Assembly: GCA_013398015.1 (NCBI GenBank)
Contig: VZRR01006730.1
Coordinates: 62,139-126,138 of the forward strand
Direction: 5' to 3'
Source: Oreocharis arfaki
Taxonomy: Eukaryota; Chordata; Aves; Passeriformes; Paramythiidae
DNA length: 64,000 nucleotides
Under the pieces are notes generated by a model that made no database searches, was not told the origin of the DNA, and saw only the letters and a list, made by a program, of their open reading frames with translations. This document shows, piece after piece, positions 1 through 10,900 of this stretch (positions within the stretch are counted from its first letter, which is position 1; each line of letters begins with the position of its first letter). The position numbers were made by a program, and so were the translations under genes.

Positions 1-157
1 GCCCGCGCGCTGCCTGAGGGGCTGCGGCTCCTCGGCCGCCGCTCCCCCGCCGCCCGCGCCGCTGCTGCGCCCGGCCTGGGCCCCGCGCCCGCCATCGCCC
101 TCCCCCGGCTATGCCTTGAGCCGCCGACCGTCCCTCCTAGGTCCTGTGGCGCCTAGC
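1..157. promoter_or_regulatory. GC/CpG-rich fragment at the left edge, possible CREB3L1 5' region
   Basis: The first ~115 bases are very rich in G, C and CpG, like the edge of a CpG island, and stand out from the moderate-GC intron that follows. The only ATG (111-113) opens a two-codon frame that stops at once, so this is not a coding start. It lies upstream of CREB3L1 exon 2 and could be 5' UTR or the flank of exon 1. No sequence matching the expected CREB3L1 N-terminus is visible. The assignment to CREB3L1 is by position only. Confidence 0.4.
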
Positions 158-573
158 GCTGGAAATTATAAATCCAGGCCCTTGGCACGGAGGCGCGGTG
201 GAAGGAGGTTTCCACAGCGAGTTGTGCCTGAGCCTTGCAGGGACAAGAGTAAGCTCAGGGGAGGGCTTATCACTCTCTACAAGTACCTGAAAGGAGGTCG
301 TAGTCGAGTGGGGGTCAGCCTCTTCTCCGAGGCAGCTAGAGACGGGATGAGAGGATGTAGTCTTAAACTGCAGGTTTAGGTTGAACATTAGCAGGAATTT
401 ATTCAGGAAAAGGGTGGTTAGACATTGGAATGGGCTGCCCAGAGAAGTGGTGGAGTCACCATCCCTGGAGGTGTTTAAGGATAAAGACCGGCTGTGGCAT
501 TTAGTGCCATGATCAAGTTGACATGGTGTTCAGTCATAGCTTAGACTTTATCTCAGAGGTCTTTTCCCACCTA
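158..573 (+). repeat. First copy of a duplicated block, mostly CR1 LINE 3' end
   Basis: From about 259 the sequence follows the CR1 LINE 3' region: the cttatcactctctacaa-like stretch, the gaaaggaggt segment, and the ggtggagtcaccatccctgg segment. The copy stops abruptly at an N at 574, before the terminal repeat that the second copy has. Bases 158-573 match 1,055-1,470 at a constant offset of 897. The first ~100 bases of the block are not obvious CR1. This is probably the overlapping end of a contig that was not merged. Confidence 0.85.
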
Positions 574-574
574 N
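574..574. other. Single-N assembly join
   Basis: One isolated N falls exactly where the first duplicated block breaks off. The sequence to its right is unrelated unique DNA. This is the signature of a contig join or minimal gap rather than a base ambiguity. Confidence 0.8.
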
Positions 575-1053
575 CACGCCTTTTACTCCCTTCTTTTTAT
601 TCTTTCAGGGGCAGAAGCATTTAAGTTAAAGACTTAACTCGCCCTCTCCCCCTGCGCCCGGTGCCTCCCAAGATTCTCCCCAATGAACTGCAGGCTTGTG
701 AACTCTGAGCACGGCTGCAATCTCGGCCACGGAATTTCCACGCGGTCTGTGTTGCGCACATGCTTCTTAACAACATCACCCACTCCGTCAGCTGATGGCT
801 TTGTCCCCCCTGCCGGGGTTGTGGGGCAGGACGGGGGGAAACCACGAAGCCTCGCTGCCTGCCGGGGCGTCGCGGCAAGCCGCGGGAGGCGCGTGTGCCG
901 CGGCGATGTCCCCGGGGCGCTGCCCTTCCCGGCGCGCCGCCATGAGCCGGCCGGGCCCGCGCCGCTCCGTCCTAACCCTGCACTCCTCCCGCGCGCCGCG
1001 CCGCTGGCAGCCGCCTCCCATTGGCCGCCTCCCGGCGGCGCGGGCCAATGGGC
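575..1053. promoter_or_regulatory. CpG-rich promoter-like fragment between two Ns, probably misplaced
   Basis: Base composition rises from mixed sequence at 575-780 to dense CpG at 790-1053. It ends with two opposed CCAAT boxes in a perfect inverted repeat (1017-1026 and 1043-1052). CpG density, paired CCAAT boxes and lack of a TATA box are typical of a vertebrate CpG-island promoter. The frame opening at the ATG near 942 reads low-complexity Arg/Pro/Ala sequence with no recognisable family and runs into the N, so I do not call it coding. Position suggests the CREB3L1 promoter, but the fragment is bounded by Ns and its true place is uncertain. Confidence 0.5.
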
Positions 1054-1054
1054 N
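1054..1054. other. Single-N assembly join after a GC-rich palindrome
   Basis: This isolated N directly follows the CCAAT palindrome and directly precedes the second duplicated block. GC-rich hairpins often stop sequencing, so real sequence, possibly including CREB3L1 exon 1, may be missing here. Confidence 0.75.
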
Positions 1055-1499
1055 GCTGGAAATTATAAATCCAGGCCCTTGGCACGGAGGCGCGGTGGAA
1101 GGAGGTTTCCACAGCGAGTTGTGCCTGAGCCTTGCAGGGACAAGAGTAAGCTCAGGGGAGGGCTTATCACTCTCTACAAGTACCTGAAAGGAGGTCGTAG
1201 TCGAGCGGGGGTCAGCCTCTTCTCCGAGGCAGCTAGAGACGGGATGAGAGGATGTAGTCTTAAACTGCAGGTTTAGGTTGAACATTAGCAGGAATTTATT
1301 CAGGAAAAGGGTGGTTAGACATTGGAATGGGCTGTCCAAAGGAGTGGTGGAGTCACCATCCCTGGAGGTGTTTAAGGATAAAGACCGGCTGTGGCATTTA
1401 GTGCCATGTTCAAGTTGACATGGTGTTCAGTCATAGCTTAGACTTTATCTCAGAGGTCTTTTCCCACCTAAGTGATTCTGTGATTCTACGATTCTACAG
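1055..1499 (+). repeat. CR1 LINE 3' end, second copy of the duplicated block
   Basis: This copy repeats 158-573 and continues past it into the CR1 terminus, where gattctgtgattctacgatt-like 8-mer units at about 1473-1497 mark the 3' end. It is a 5'-truncated sense-strand CR1, the dominant avian LINE. Against the first copy there are five substitutions (309/1206, 438/1335, 442/1339, 445/1342, 512/1409) and no indel. Confidence 0.9.
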
Positions 1500-4400
1500 A
1501 CAGCAGCAAATTCTGGGCCTAGTTCCAGATCAGGCTCAGTCAAACCTTGCCACCCTGGGGTGTCTGGAGTGTTTGGTCCACCATACCCCCAAGGCTGTGA
1601 TGCTGAAAGTAATCACAGGTGACTTGGGCATTGACGCAGTGCCTGGGAAAATGGGTGCTGCTGCTCAGGATGCTGTCCTGCTGCTGGAGGGGAATGACAG
1701 TGGCATTCACGGGTGCTTTGGCCTTTGGGGCTTTGGCCGTGCCATGCAGGGAAGCAGCAACAGCAAGGGGGTAGCAGGTCAGTGCCAAGCTGTCCAGGCA
1801 CACGAGGTGCCTGGGCAGACCAAGCATGGAGCAGCAGGGACCTGTGATATGTGAGGTACAAGAGCTATACAGGTTCAGGATGGAGGAGCACCAGAGGGGT
1901 GGCAGCCAAGGGATGGTTGGATGATCAGTTGTGCCCCTTGGGGTGCACATGCACTGGCTGGCTGTGTGGAGAAGTGTGCACAGCATCTGTCCATCCTGCC
2001 TGAATCTTGTTAACACTGTTGAGAACTTCACTTTCCTAAGGTCTAAAATTCTCTGCATTTTGAAGAGAGCAGAAGGACTGTCTGGAGTGTATGGGCTCTT
2101 CTTTCCTGGAATGTAAAGAAAACCTCGGCTGTGCAGCTGGAGCGCAGGGGGCTTCATTCCTTAGTGAAAGCAGAGAAGGGAAATGCAGATGTCACAGCTG
2201 GGACAGGAGATTTATCTTGGCAAGCAAAGAGGAAAAAATTTTCAAAAAGAAAAGAGAAAACTCAGAAGAATCCCCTCCCCATCTTCACTGCCTGCCAGCA
2301 CGAGCAGAACCTCCAACCTGCAAAGGCCTTTCGTCTCCTGGGCCTGGGCTGCCGCCCAGCTGGATTAGCCCCTCACTGCTTTGTCTTTGGAGCGAGACCA
2401 TTGTGGTGGGATGAGAGAGGCTGTGAGAACCAGGCTGATCCTGGAGGGAGACTGTGTCCAAACAACTCAGCTGGAGGTGGGAAGGGGAAAGTCACAGTCA
2501 AAGAATGGAAGCGTGAAAGGGAAAAGGAGGGACAGATGCAGCCAGGATGAGTACAGAGAAGTGGATCCAGGGGGAGGAAGTCATCACCTCCTCAGCCATG
2601 CATGGTGCCACTGGGCTACAAGAGTGCTACCTTAAAGCATCCCATGTGCAACCAGGCAAGGGAGAAGGCTTAGGGCCTCAGTCTCTGTTTGGGGCCTCCA
2701 GAGTTCTAACACCAGCTCTGGGTGGGGGTACATGTAGAGCTTGCATTTGGATATCTGGATGCCTTACATTAGCTCCCAAGATAGCTGTTGTACAACAGGA
2801 AAGGGTGTTTGAATGAGAAGTGCACGCACGCACATACAGTGTGCTATTTAGACAACCCTAAGCATGAGGTCAGGATGAAAACATGTGGTGAAAATATGTT
2901 TGGAAGAGTCAGTGCCTATGTCGATCACCAGAAGTGGGAGGGAGCAGAAGCCAGGAGCTGACAGATTCTCACTCTCTCCCCCCATGGCTGAGGTGGCCTC
3001 AGCCTGAGCAGATTCTGCTGTGGCACCAGAACAGGTTAAGGCTCTCTGTAGGGCCTAGAGATGCAATGGTTTTTTCCTCCCCATACGTGTGCACGCTGGC
3101 TTATCCTCTTTGGGCGCTGCCTCCCCATCCTCCTAGAATTTGAGGGGGACGGGCAGCCAGAAATCAGCCTTGGATCAGGAAATCCAGCACATCCTCGCCA
3201 TTGCATTTCTGTCCCTTGGCTGCCCCCTCCCTGACCGCTCACTGGTAATACAGCTTTGGAAACACATCTCGTGCTATTTCTTGGCTTTGGAGCATAGTTA
3301 GAAGGAGAAGGAAGGAGGGTGTGAAAGGGAGGGGAAGATAACAGGAGCGAATAATGCAAAATGAGACTGTGCTGTGAGCTTTGTATCCCATCTGGAAACT
3401 GTTTTCCCTCAGTACACTGCACACCCACTCCCTCTAGGCCAGGATGGTAAGGGTCAAGTTTCCCAGTTGACTGGTCCCCCTTGCTAAAGCCAGGCCCCTC
3501 TGCATGAAAGCTACTTGAAATATCTTAAAGGAGAATCTCAACAGTTGCAGGGTCCTTCATTGCCACAATTAGAAACTCTTGACCAATCCTCTGAGGAGCA
3601 GAAGCTGGCTGGTCTCAGGCTGGTTGGAAGGCACTCTCAAGGAGTTTTGGTCTTGAAGAGGCTGTGAGAGGATGAGGCTGCTGTGCTTGTATATCTCTGT
3701 CCATCCCACTTTCATTCACATCCAAGTTCCATGGACTCTTTCTTGGACCTTCCCCAGTCTGCTGAGACCTTTGTTGCCATTGTGTTGGCAAAAGTCTCCC
3801 CGAAGCCCAGCACAGTCATATCATTTCGTGGCAGCACGTGAAGACCTTTAGCTGTGCTGGCCCCGGCCTGGGTGGGAACAGAGGGCTAGTGACCACCCAG
3901 CACCTTTTTTGGCACGTTACATTCCAGCAAGGATAAAGCTACTGTCCATTTCAGGTGATAAACCTGCTTCTCTTTATTGCTCAGAAACTGGGAGCACTGA
4001 CCCTGCCACGCACTGCTGTGATCTGCACAGCCCTGAGTCACCATATCCTAGGCCATGCAGTTCCCTGAAGCCTCTCTCACACATGCAAAGCAAGAGTATG
4101 GCTGAAGCTTTCTCTGAGTTTTGCCAGATAAGTGCAGCTCCCAAAATTAGGCTGAGTGGGACAAAATTTGCATATTCTGGGTTAACAGGCTCAATCTAAA
4201 CTAATAGTGGTTTTGATGGCATCTAGCCAAAATAAACTCCTGTTGCTCCTCACTGTGCCCATCACAGTCGGATCTTCACAAGAGGACACTCTTCTGACCG
4301 TGTGGTTGCATGCACAGCTGTCTTATACTAATTAGAAATCTAAAATTAACAATACCTGTTGGCTTCAGGAAAGAACAGAGCCAACCCAAGAGCCCCAGCA

Positions 4401-7400
4401 GTCTTCCTAGGATGTGGTGACAGCTTCCTGCTGGTCCCATAGTTTCCATTGTGGGTACAGCCAGCTACAAAGCCATGTTACTGTTTTTGTTTGCTTTACC
4501 CTTCCTTCTGCTGCTTTCCTCTGCCTCTTGCCACCTTCTTTGAGTAAAAACAGTCTCCAGCTTTGTGTCAGCTCTAGGTGCTCTCCCTCCTTGAGGGTGT
4601 TGGATCCTTGGTGCCCCCTTTGATAATAACCATAGTTGTTGCCGATCTCATAGGCTAGTTCCCTTCTCTCCACCATCTGTGTTTGGAGATGCTGGACTGG
4701 TATATGTGTGAGTGGTGAGAGCTGAAACGGGCTGTTTGGATTAGAAGGCTTTGCCAGTATTTAGTTTTCCTAGAGGATAAGACCCAGAAGCCCAGAGAGG
4801 GGTAGATGGCCAATTTCTGGATTCCCAGGGAGGGGTGCAAGTTTAATTCTCCGCTTATCACCTATGTTTTTCCTGTACTGTGCAGTGGGTCTCTGTCTCT
4901 TGGGAGACAATGGTCTCTTGAGGACCTGAACTCCTGCACCTCTGGGAGAACAGTGTTGCCTTCACCCTCATTTCCAAACAGCGAGGTCTTCCAGCAGCAA
5001 GTCTGCTGTGCAGTGTCTAAAAGAACCAGAAACCTGAAATTACTCCTGCCTGTGTTGGTGCCTGTGTTAGGGCTCTGATACTCAGTCCCTTGCACTCGTT
5101 ACTCATCTCTCACCCCTCAGCAGCTGCTGGGGTGATTTTTTTTTGTGTCGGAGTAAAGCCAGAGGCGCTTCTCCGCCTCTTCCCTCTCAGTAGGTGTGTC
5201 CAACAATGGAGAGATTGTTGACTGACCAAGGGATTGTTGTTCTAAATGTGGGTGGGATGCTGCTAAAAGATAATCTGTGTAACTACTGCATGAATGCATT
5301 TTCTTGACTCTCTTCAATCTCACCTCTGCCTTTGTTAATGCACAGTTGTGAAAGAGATTAGAAGCACACGGCAGCATAACAGACAGCTCTCCCCACAGCT
5401 GTCCATTCAGCTCTGCTGCTCTTCCATGGCTACACAGTGGTTCTAGTTCTGTTGGTCACAACATGAAATATGATTTGAGCCCAGCTCTGCTGTGTCGTGG
5501 TGCATTGGCAGCCAGCACTCTGAATCCCTTCGCTTTTCTGTGGCTCTCGCCCTTACCGTAAGGCTATCGTGTTCACATCCTGTGTTTGCTTGTGTTGTTT
5601 AGAGAACACAAGACAAAGAACAGCTGTTACATGAGCAGGCGCTCTCTGGGGTTAATGCTCAGGACTCCAAACTCTGTCCTTCTGTGCTGTAGGATAGGAC
5701 AAAACCTGGTTTTCTAGTGCTTTTTAGATAACTATCTAACCCAGTTCCATCTGCTGACTCAGCTCCCTCTGAAGTTACACTCCCCACAGATGGTAGGTGT
5801 TTTCTTGTTACTTGATTCAAGAGCAAAAATGCTTCTAGGCAACTTGGAAATGGCTGGGTAGATTTTACCAAGCTATCCCACCAACTCTGCTTCTGCTGTG
5901 GGAGCAAGTGGAGAAAACTTTAGCCCAGATGTCGCAGGGAGGGCCTCAACACTAGGATTTAGCATGAGTGTGCCTTCTCCACCCTACTTGCACATGCATT
6001 GTCTGGGCTCTTGGGAAGCCTTGGATGGTCATGTGTTGGGCTGTCACTCCAGGCAGTTGGAGTACAAGTGGGGAGGAAGTGAATGGAGAGAAATCTCGTG
6101 TCCGGCAGAATTCAGGTGGCAGGGACTCCACCCCCACTTCCAGCATGCTCTCTGAGCATCTGAGGTTTTAAATTGAGCAGCCAAAAGATGGTGTTGGAGG
6201 GTGAAAGGCACTGACATGTCGGAGATTGCTGCTGCTCACCATCTCCCTCCCCCGCTTGGTGGGAAGTGTGGGTCTGTTCATCTAGAGCCTACTTCACTCC
6301 CCAGCCTCACCCCAAAGCTCTGACAGCCAGTGGAATGTTGACAGAGTGGTACTGTGCTCAGGTAAAACAAATAAACGTTCCGGTCGGAGCAGGAACCTCC
6401 AGGCTCCAGCATCCGGGGTCCTCTGGCCACCTCCTGCCTCAGTCCTAGCACTGGGGAAAGAAAGGACTGCACACACCCCATGCTTCTCTAGAAGCTGGGC
6501 TCTCTCCTGAGCTGGGCTCTCACACTGGAATTCATTGGCATTCATGTCTCCACTTTAGGACCTACGTGCTCTCTCCCACTCTCATTCATACCCTGTTGCT
6601 CTTGGTATTTCAGTATACTGCTTTCAATGCCTTTCTGCCCACCGCGATGCTTTTCCAGGCAGGGGGTGGGGGGATGGACCCAGTCTGACTCTGCTGAGCT
6701 CTCTCCAGTTCATTTAAGTTACACAGTTCTGTCTGTGTAATATAGTCACTTGAATCTATCTGTCTTTTCTTTCCTCTCCCTGAGCCAGAAGCCTCGATCT
6801 GCCAACAAATGGGATAATTTTTCAGCTGGTGTTTGGCAGCCATCATTTTTCTCCCTGCCCAACCAATGCTTTGTTGTAGCAAATGGAAAAGTTAGTGATT
6901 TGACTTCTGAATAGAAGGATATGCCTCAAAGAAAGCAGGTTCCCTGTAGCATCAGGAGCTCAGCTCTGCAGCAGCACTGGCCAGATTTACTGACTGTTAC
7001 TGGAATGATTAGTGGAATGATTGTTTGTTGTTAACAGCCCATCTGTAGTGTTTAAACTTCATCGGGCAGCTGAATTTCACAGGCATTATCTGGCTGAAGT
7101 ACAGTCTCATATGGTCCACAGAGGGGCTGTTAAATCCCAGAGGAAATTAAATACAACAGGGGGCCTTCCTGCTATGTTGATCCAACTGATCTTTTTTCTC
7201 TGCTAGAAATCAGCAGCTGGGTTGATGTTCTCTGGGGCATCAATGTGCCTATTGCTGCTGGCAGAGAACATGAAAAAGTGTCTGTCACCAAGGACAGGTG
7301 CTGAAGACCATGACTTTCTGCCACACTTACATTTTATCATCACATAAATTTCTTTCCTTGTACTCTATTTGTTTTGTCGTCACAGTGAGATGATGTTTGG

Positions 7401-7679
7401 AAGACACAGATAGATACTCACAAAGGAAGGGGGAGATAAGATAATGTAGAAGAGTTTCCTGTTTGTGGCATAGATAAACATGCAGTGAGGTACAGCACCA
7501 CATCCCTTTCTACTTTAATTCAAGGTGTTTTTGTCAAACTGATTCAGGCAAGGAACAAGAACTGCTTTTTCCAATGCAAAAAGGGCTGATGCTGAGGTTT
7601 GACTCTCAGTGCAGAGGAAGGCTCTCAGATCCCTCTTGGAATTGACACTAATGCTCTTTCTCCCTTTGTCTTTCCTCAG
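1500..7679 (+). other. CREB3L1 intron 1 (3' part), no gene seen
   Basis: This unique sequence has moderate GC and only short open frames without family resemblance. It ends in a good polypyrimidine tract and CAG acceptor (7678-7679) in front of CREB3L1 exon 2. I saw no second gene, RNA gene or clear repeat. It is inferred to be the 3' part of intron 1, since exon 2 begins with a codon that matches the start of human exon 2. Confidence 0.7.
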
Positions 7680-7908
7680 CATTTCTCAGAGAACCTGGAT
7701 CACTTCTCTGACAACATGGAGGATTTCTCCAACGACCTCTTCAGCAGTTTCTTTGATGACCCAGTACTGGCTGAGAAGAACCCTCTGCTGGACATGGACC
7801 TGGATCCACCGACTCCAGGCATCCAGGCAGAGCACAGCTATTCCCTCAGTGGAGACTCTGCTCCCCAGAGCCCCCTTGTGCCTGTCAAGACTGAAGACAA
7901 TGCTAACG
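7680..7908 (+). CDS. CREB3L1: CREB3L1 exon 2: N-terminal activation region
   Basis: The acceptor is tttcctcag and the donor is GTGAGC. The exon starts on a codon boundary (HFSENLDHF) and ends in phase 1. It encodes the acidic and aromatic activation segment and the conserved SYSLSGDSAPQSPLVP motif, nearly identical to human OASIS. The exon-2 number comes from the human gene, where the first 34 residues sit on exon 1. Confidence 0.96.
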
Positions 7909-10900
7909 GTGAGCATGAGATGTGCACACTGCACAGCTTTGGGCACATCTGTTAGCAGAGGCTCTGCCTGGCTTTCATATATAAGGACAAACTGGCTATT
8001 CCTTGGACTTGCGCATGGCTAATCCATGGAAGAATTTGATTTGCTGTTGTCAAATACAGCCCACATTTTTCCCTTCCATTTGTGCTCTGATAGTCACATT
8101 ACTCCTTTGCCGGCTTACTGTTATTTACAAGGATGAGAATTGGCTGTGGCTCAGTGGGCCGCCAGCTTCTGGCAAGCAGTAGGCAATGTCTTTTTAGGAC
8201 CCTGCAAACTTGGGTGTGGATGCCCTAGATCCAGCTCCGTTTTGGCATCAGGCAGTAAGGTTTTGGCTTGCACATAGGAAGCATGAGTCTCTGGCTGCAA
8301 CCAGTGCTGGTACATGTGGAAAGCTAAGTGGCTTCTTTACCAGCAGATCTTTTAGCAGGAGACAGAGAGGAACAGTCATTTCAAAATTTATTTTTAAAAC
8401 AATTCATTTCAGGATAATTTATGATGGCTGGGTATTTTTAGAGCTGTCCTTGCAGAGAGTCCTGTAATTTGTGGGATTGTGTGGGTGTCCCAACAGCTGA
8501 TGGACACCAGGCTGCCTGAAAAAGCAGTGGCACAGGCTCAGTATACACAGAAGAAAGCTATTCCTTTGAGCAACAGTGAGACCTGGGACAGAGGCTTCCC
8601 TCTCATGACTAGGAATGATCCCAGCTTTCTGGTACAAATGCCAAGGCAGAAGGAGAGAAGGCTGGCCTCTGCTGCCTCTTTGGTCCTTGAAAAGGCACAG
8701 CCATCTGCCAGGTTCCTTAGGGGCATCTCAGAGACGTGCTGGGAGAGAGGCTTATGGCAGGCCAAGCAGCTCTGTCTTAGTACCAAAAAAGCTTTCAATT
8801 TGCATTTCTTCTTCCCTAGTTTTAACCCTAGTACAGTCTTGGAGGGGGTGACTAACAAAAAAAGACCCAAACCAGTATGAAAAAATAAACACAATTTTGT
8901 TTTGCCCCTGAAAATGAATAGGAGGAGATAAGACTTGAGAATGAGAGAAGCAAAAAGGATGCATTTGTAGAAAGCAGTGAAATGAAGACTGCCTGCATGA
9001 AGCTGTCTCAAGGACTCCTCTCTGAGACACTTAGCACCACTTCTCCTTCTCTTCACTGTGTCTGCACATGCCCTTCCTTCAGCTGTCATGTCTCAAAGGC
9101 AAGACCATGACTCTCTTGAATGGAGTGTGACACTGATCCTTGGGCAGAGGCCAGCACAGGGTGTACAGTCCATAACCCAGGAGAGTTTGAGATGGGCCGG
9201 GCAAATGCTCTCTGAGAGTGCAGATTGGTTTCATAAGGGCGTAAGGCCTGGCATTAAGATGGCAGGTATAGGAGTATCCATGCACCCAGTCCTGCAGCTA
9301 GATAATTCAGCTCATCTTTCCAGGGCTTTCTTGGCTCATAATTGCATGTGAGTCATATGCTAGTGAAACCCTGAGTCAGGTCCAGTATTTGCAACACTGT
9401 GCAGTCCTTTTGGAACAGCTCCATCCAGTCTCAGTCCTTTTAGACATTCAGTTCAAATTAATTACCCAGAAATGGTTTTTCTTTAACATTGAGCAAGCTC
9501 TGCTCAGTCTGCAGAGCTCCTCAGGAATGCCCCTGCTCTGTCTAGGCTTGGAGCTGGCTGAGGCTTGCTTTTTATCAGCCTTCTCCCAGCTTTTCTGCAG
9601 ATCTCCAAAACTCTTCCAAATCCTGCCCCTTCCCACATGGTTCCCACTAACACAGCTCGGCTAGGGCAAGCCACTGGGTGCATTGTGACCCTTCTTATCA
9701 GTGGAGTCTGCTTTCCATATGGCTTGTGCATACGGACTGGCCACTTCATTTCTCCTGCCCTCAGTTTTGCAGGGTGTGATTTGATGCCAGGAGCAGGGGG
9801 AGCCAGGGTTGTGCAGAGCAGCTGGCACTGGACCGGCCTCAGGTTAGTGCCTGCCCTCCTGTACAGGTCCTTCTTTCTCACCGCTCTTTTTGCCTCACCT
9901 CCTCAACCCTGGGCAGCTACAGCTGTCTCTTAGCCATTTTTCTTCCCAATAGGTACAGAGTATCTAGAGCAGAGGATGAGCGTCTTGGCATGCCTCATCC
10001 ACCAACGTACAGTGAAATCTGCGGTGTTACAGTGTTACCTCTGAAACATCCTCTCAGGCAGCAGAACCTAGACGTGTCCACGCAAGATGCCTACTCCTCA
10101 GTCCCTCGTTGACCTTCTGATGGCTTATTTGTTTCTGATTCTGTAACCCAATCACTCCCCAGATAAATCTCCAAGGGTGGGAAAGAGAGCAGGGTCAGAA
10201 TGTAGACAGGAAATGGGAAGACTGCACATACTTATTTGGGTGTCTGCTCCTTGGCCTGTCTGGACCAACAGCACTGGGGGCTGGTCTCTCACTGAGTCTC
10301 ATCGGGGAGAGCCCTTGGTGGTCTGCTCTCCTTTGTCTGGTAACTTGTTTCAGCAGCAGCCCTCACAGACAGAAGATACCCCACACATCTGAGAAAAAGA
10401 GAAATGCAGATCTTTGCAACAGAAAGGATGAGGAGGGAAAGGCTTCAAATCACAGTAAGGAACTTCAGAGTAGTCAGTAGGCAAAATGTTCCCATGGTAG
10501 ACATAGCAAAACCATAGAAGAGTTTAAATGGGGGAAGCTGTGAACTCTTCATCACTTTTCAAAGGGGTAGGTTCAAGTGAATCAACTATCAGGACTTACA
10601 CAGGTTTATTTGAACTTGCCTAGAGCAGTGAGATAGACTGAAAGATCTGTCAAGGTCCCTCATTTCTGTGAAAGGCAGAAGGCAGTCCAAATTTTCTGGA
10701 CACAAACACTTGTGGCTGTGTGACACCTCTCCTCCTTCCATCAGAAGGGATTTGCATACCAGGGGTAACTAGGGCTTCACTACGAGCTGCAGGTTCGGTG
10801 TCCTTAGCAGGACAGAGAAAACAACCCAGTCTGTGTCTGCTCAGCAGCCTCTGCGTTGTCTCAGCTGTGCAGTGCATCCCTGCCTGAGATGCTGCCTGAT

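Noticed and set aside
110..120. ATG at 111 as the CREB3L1 start codon
   Set aside because: The frame is ATG-CCT-TGA and does not encode the CREB3L1 N-terminus.
683..1276. 197-codon open frame on + strand across the N at 1054
   Set aside because: It crosses an assembly join, runs through a CR1 block and has no family resemblance.
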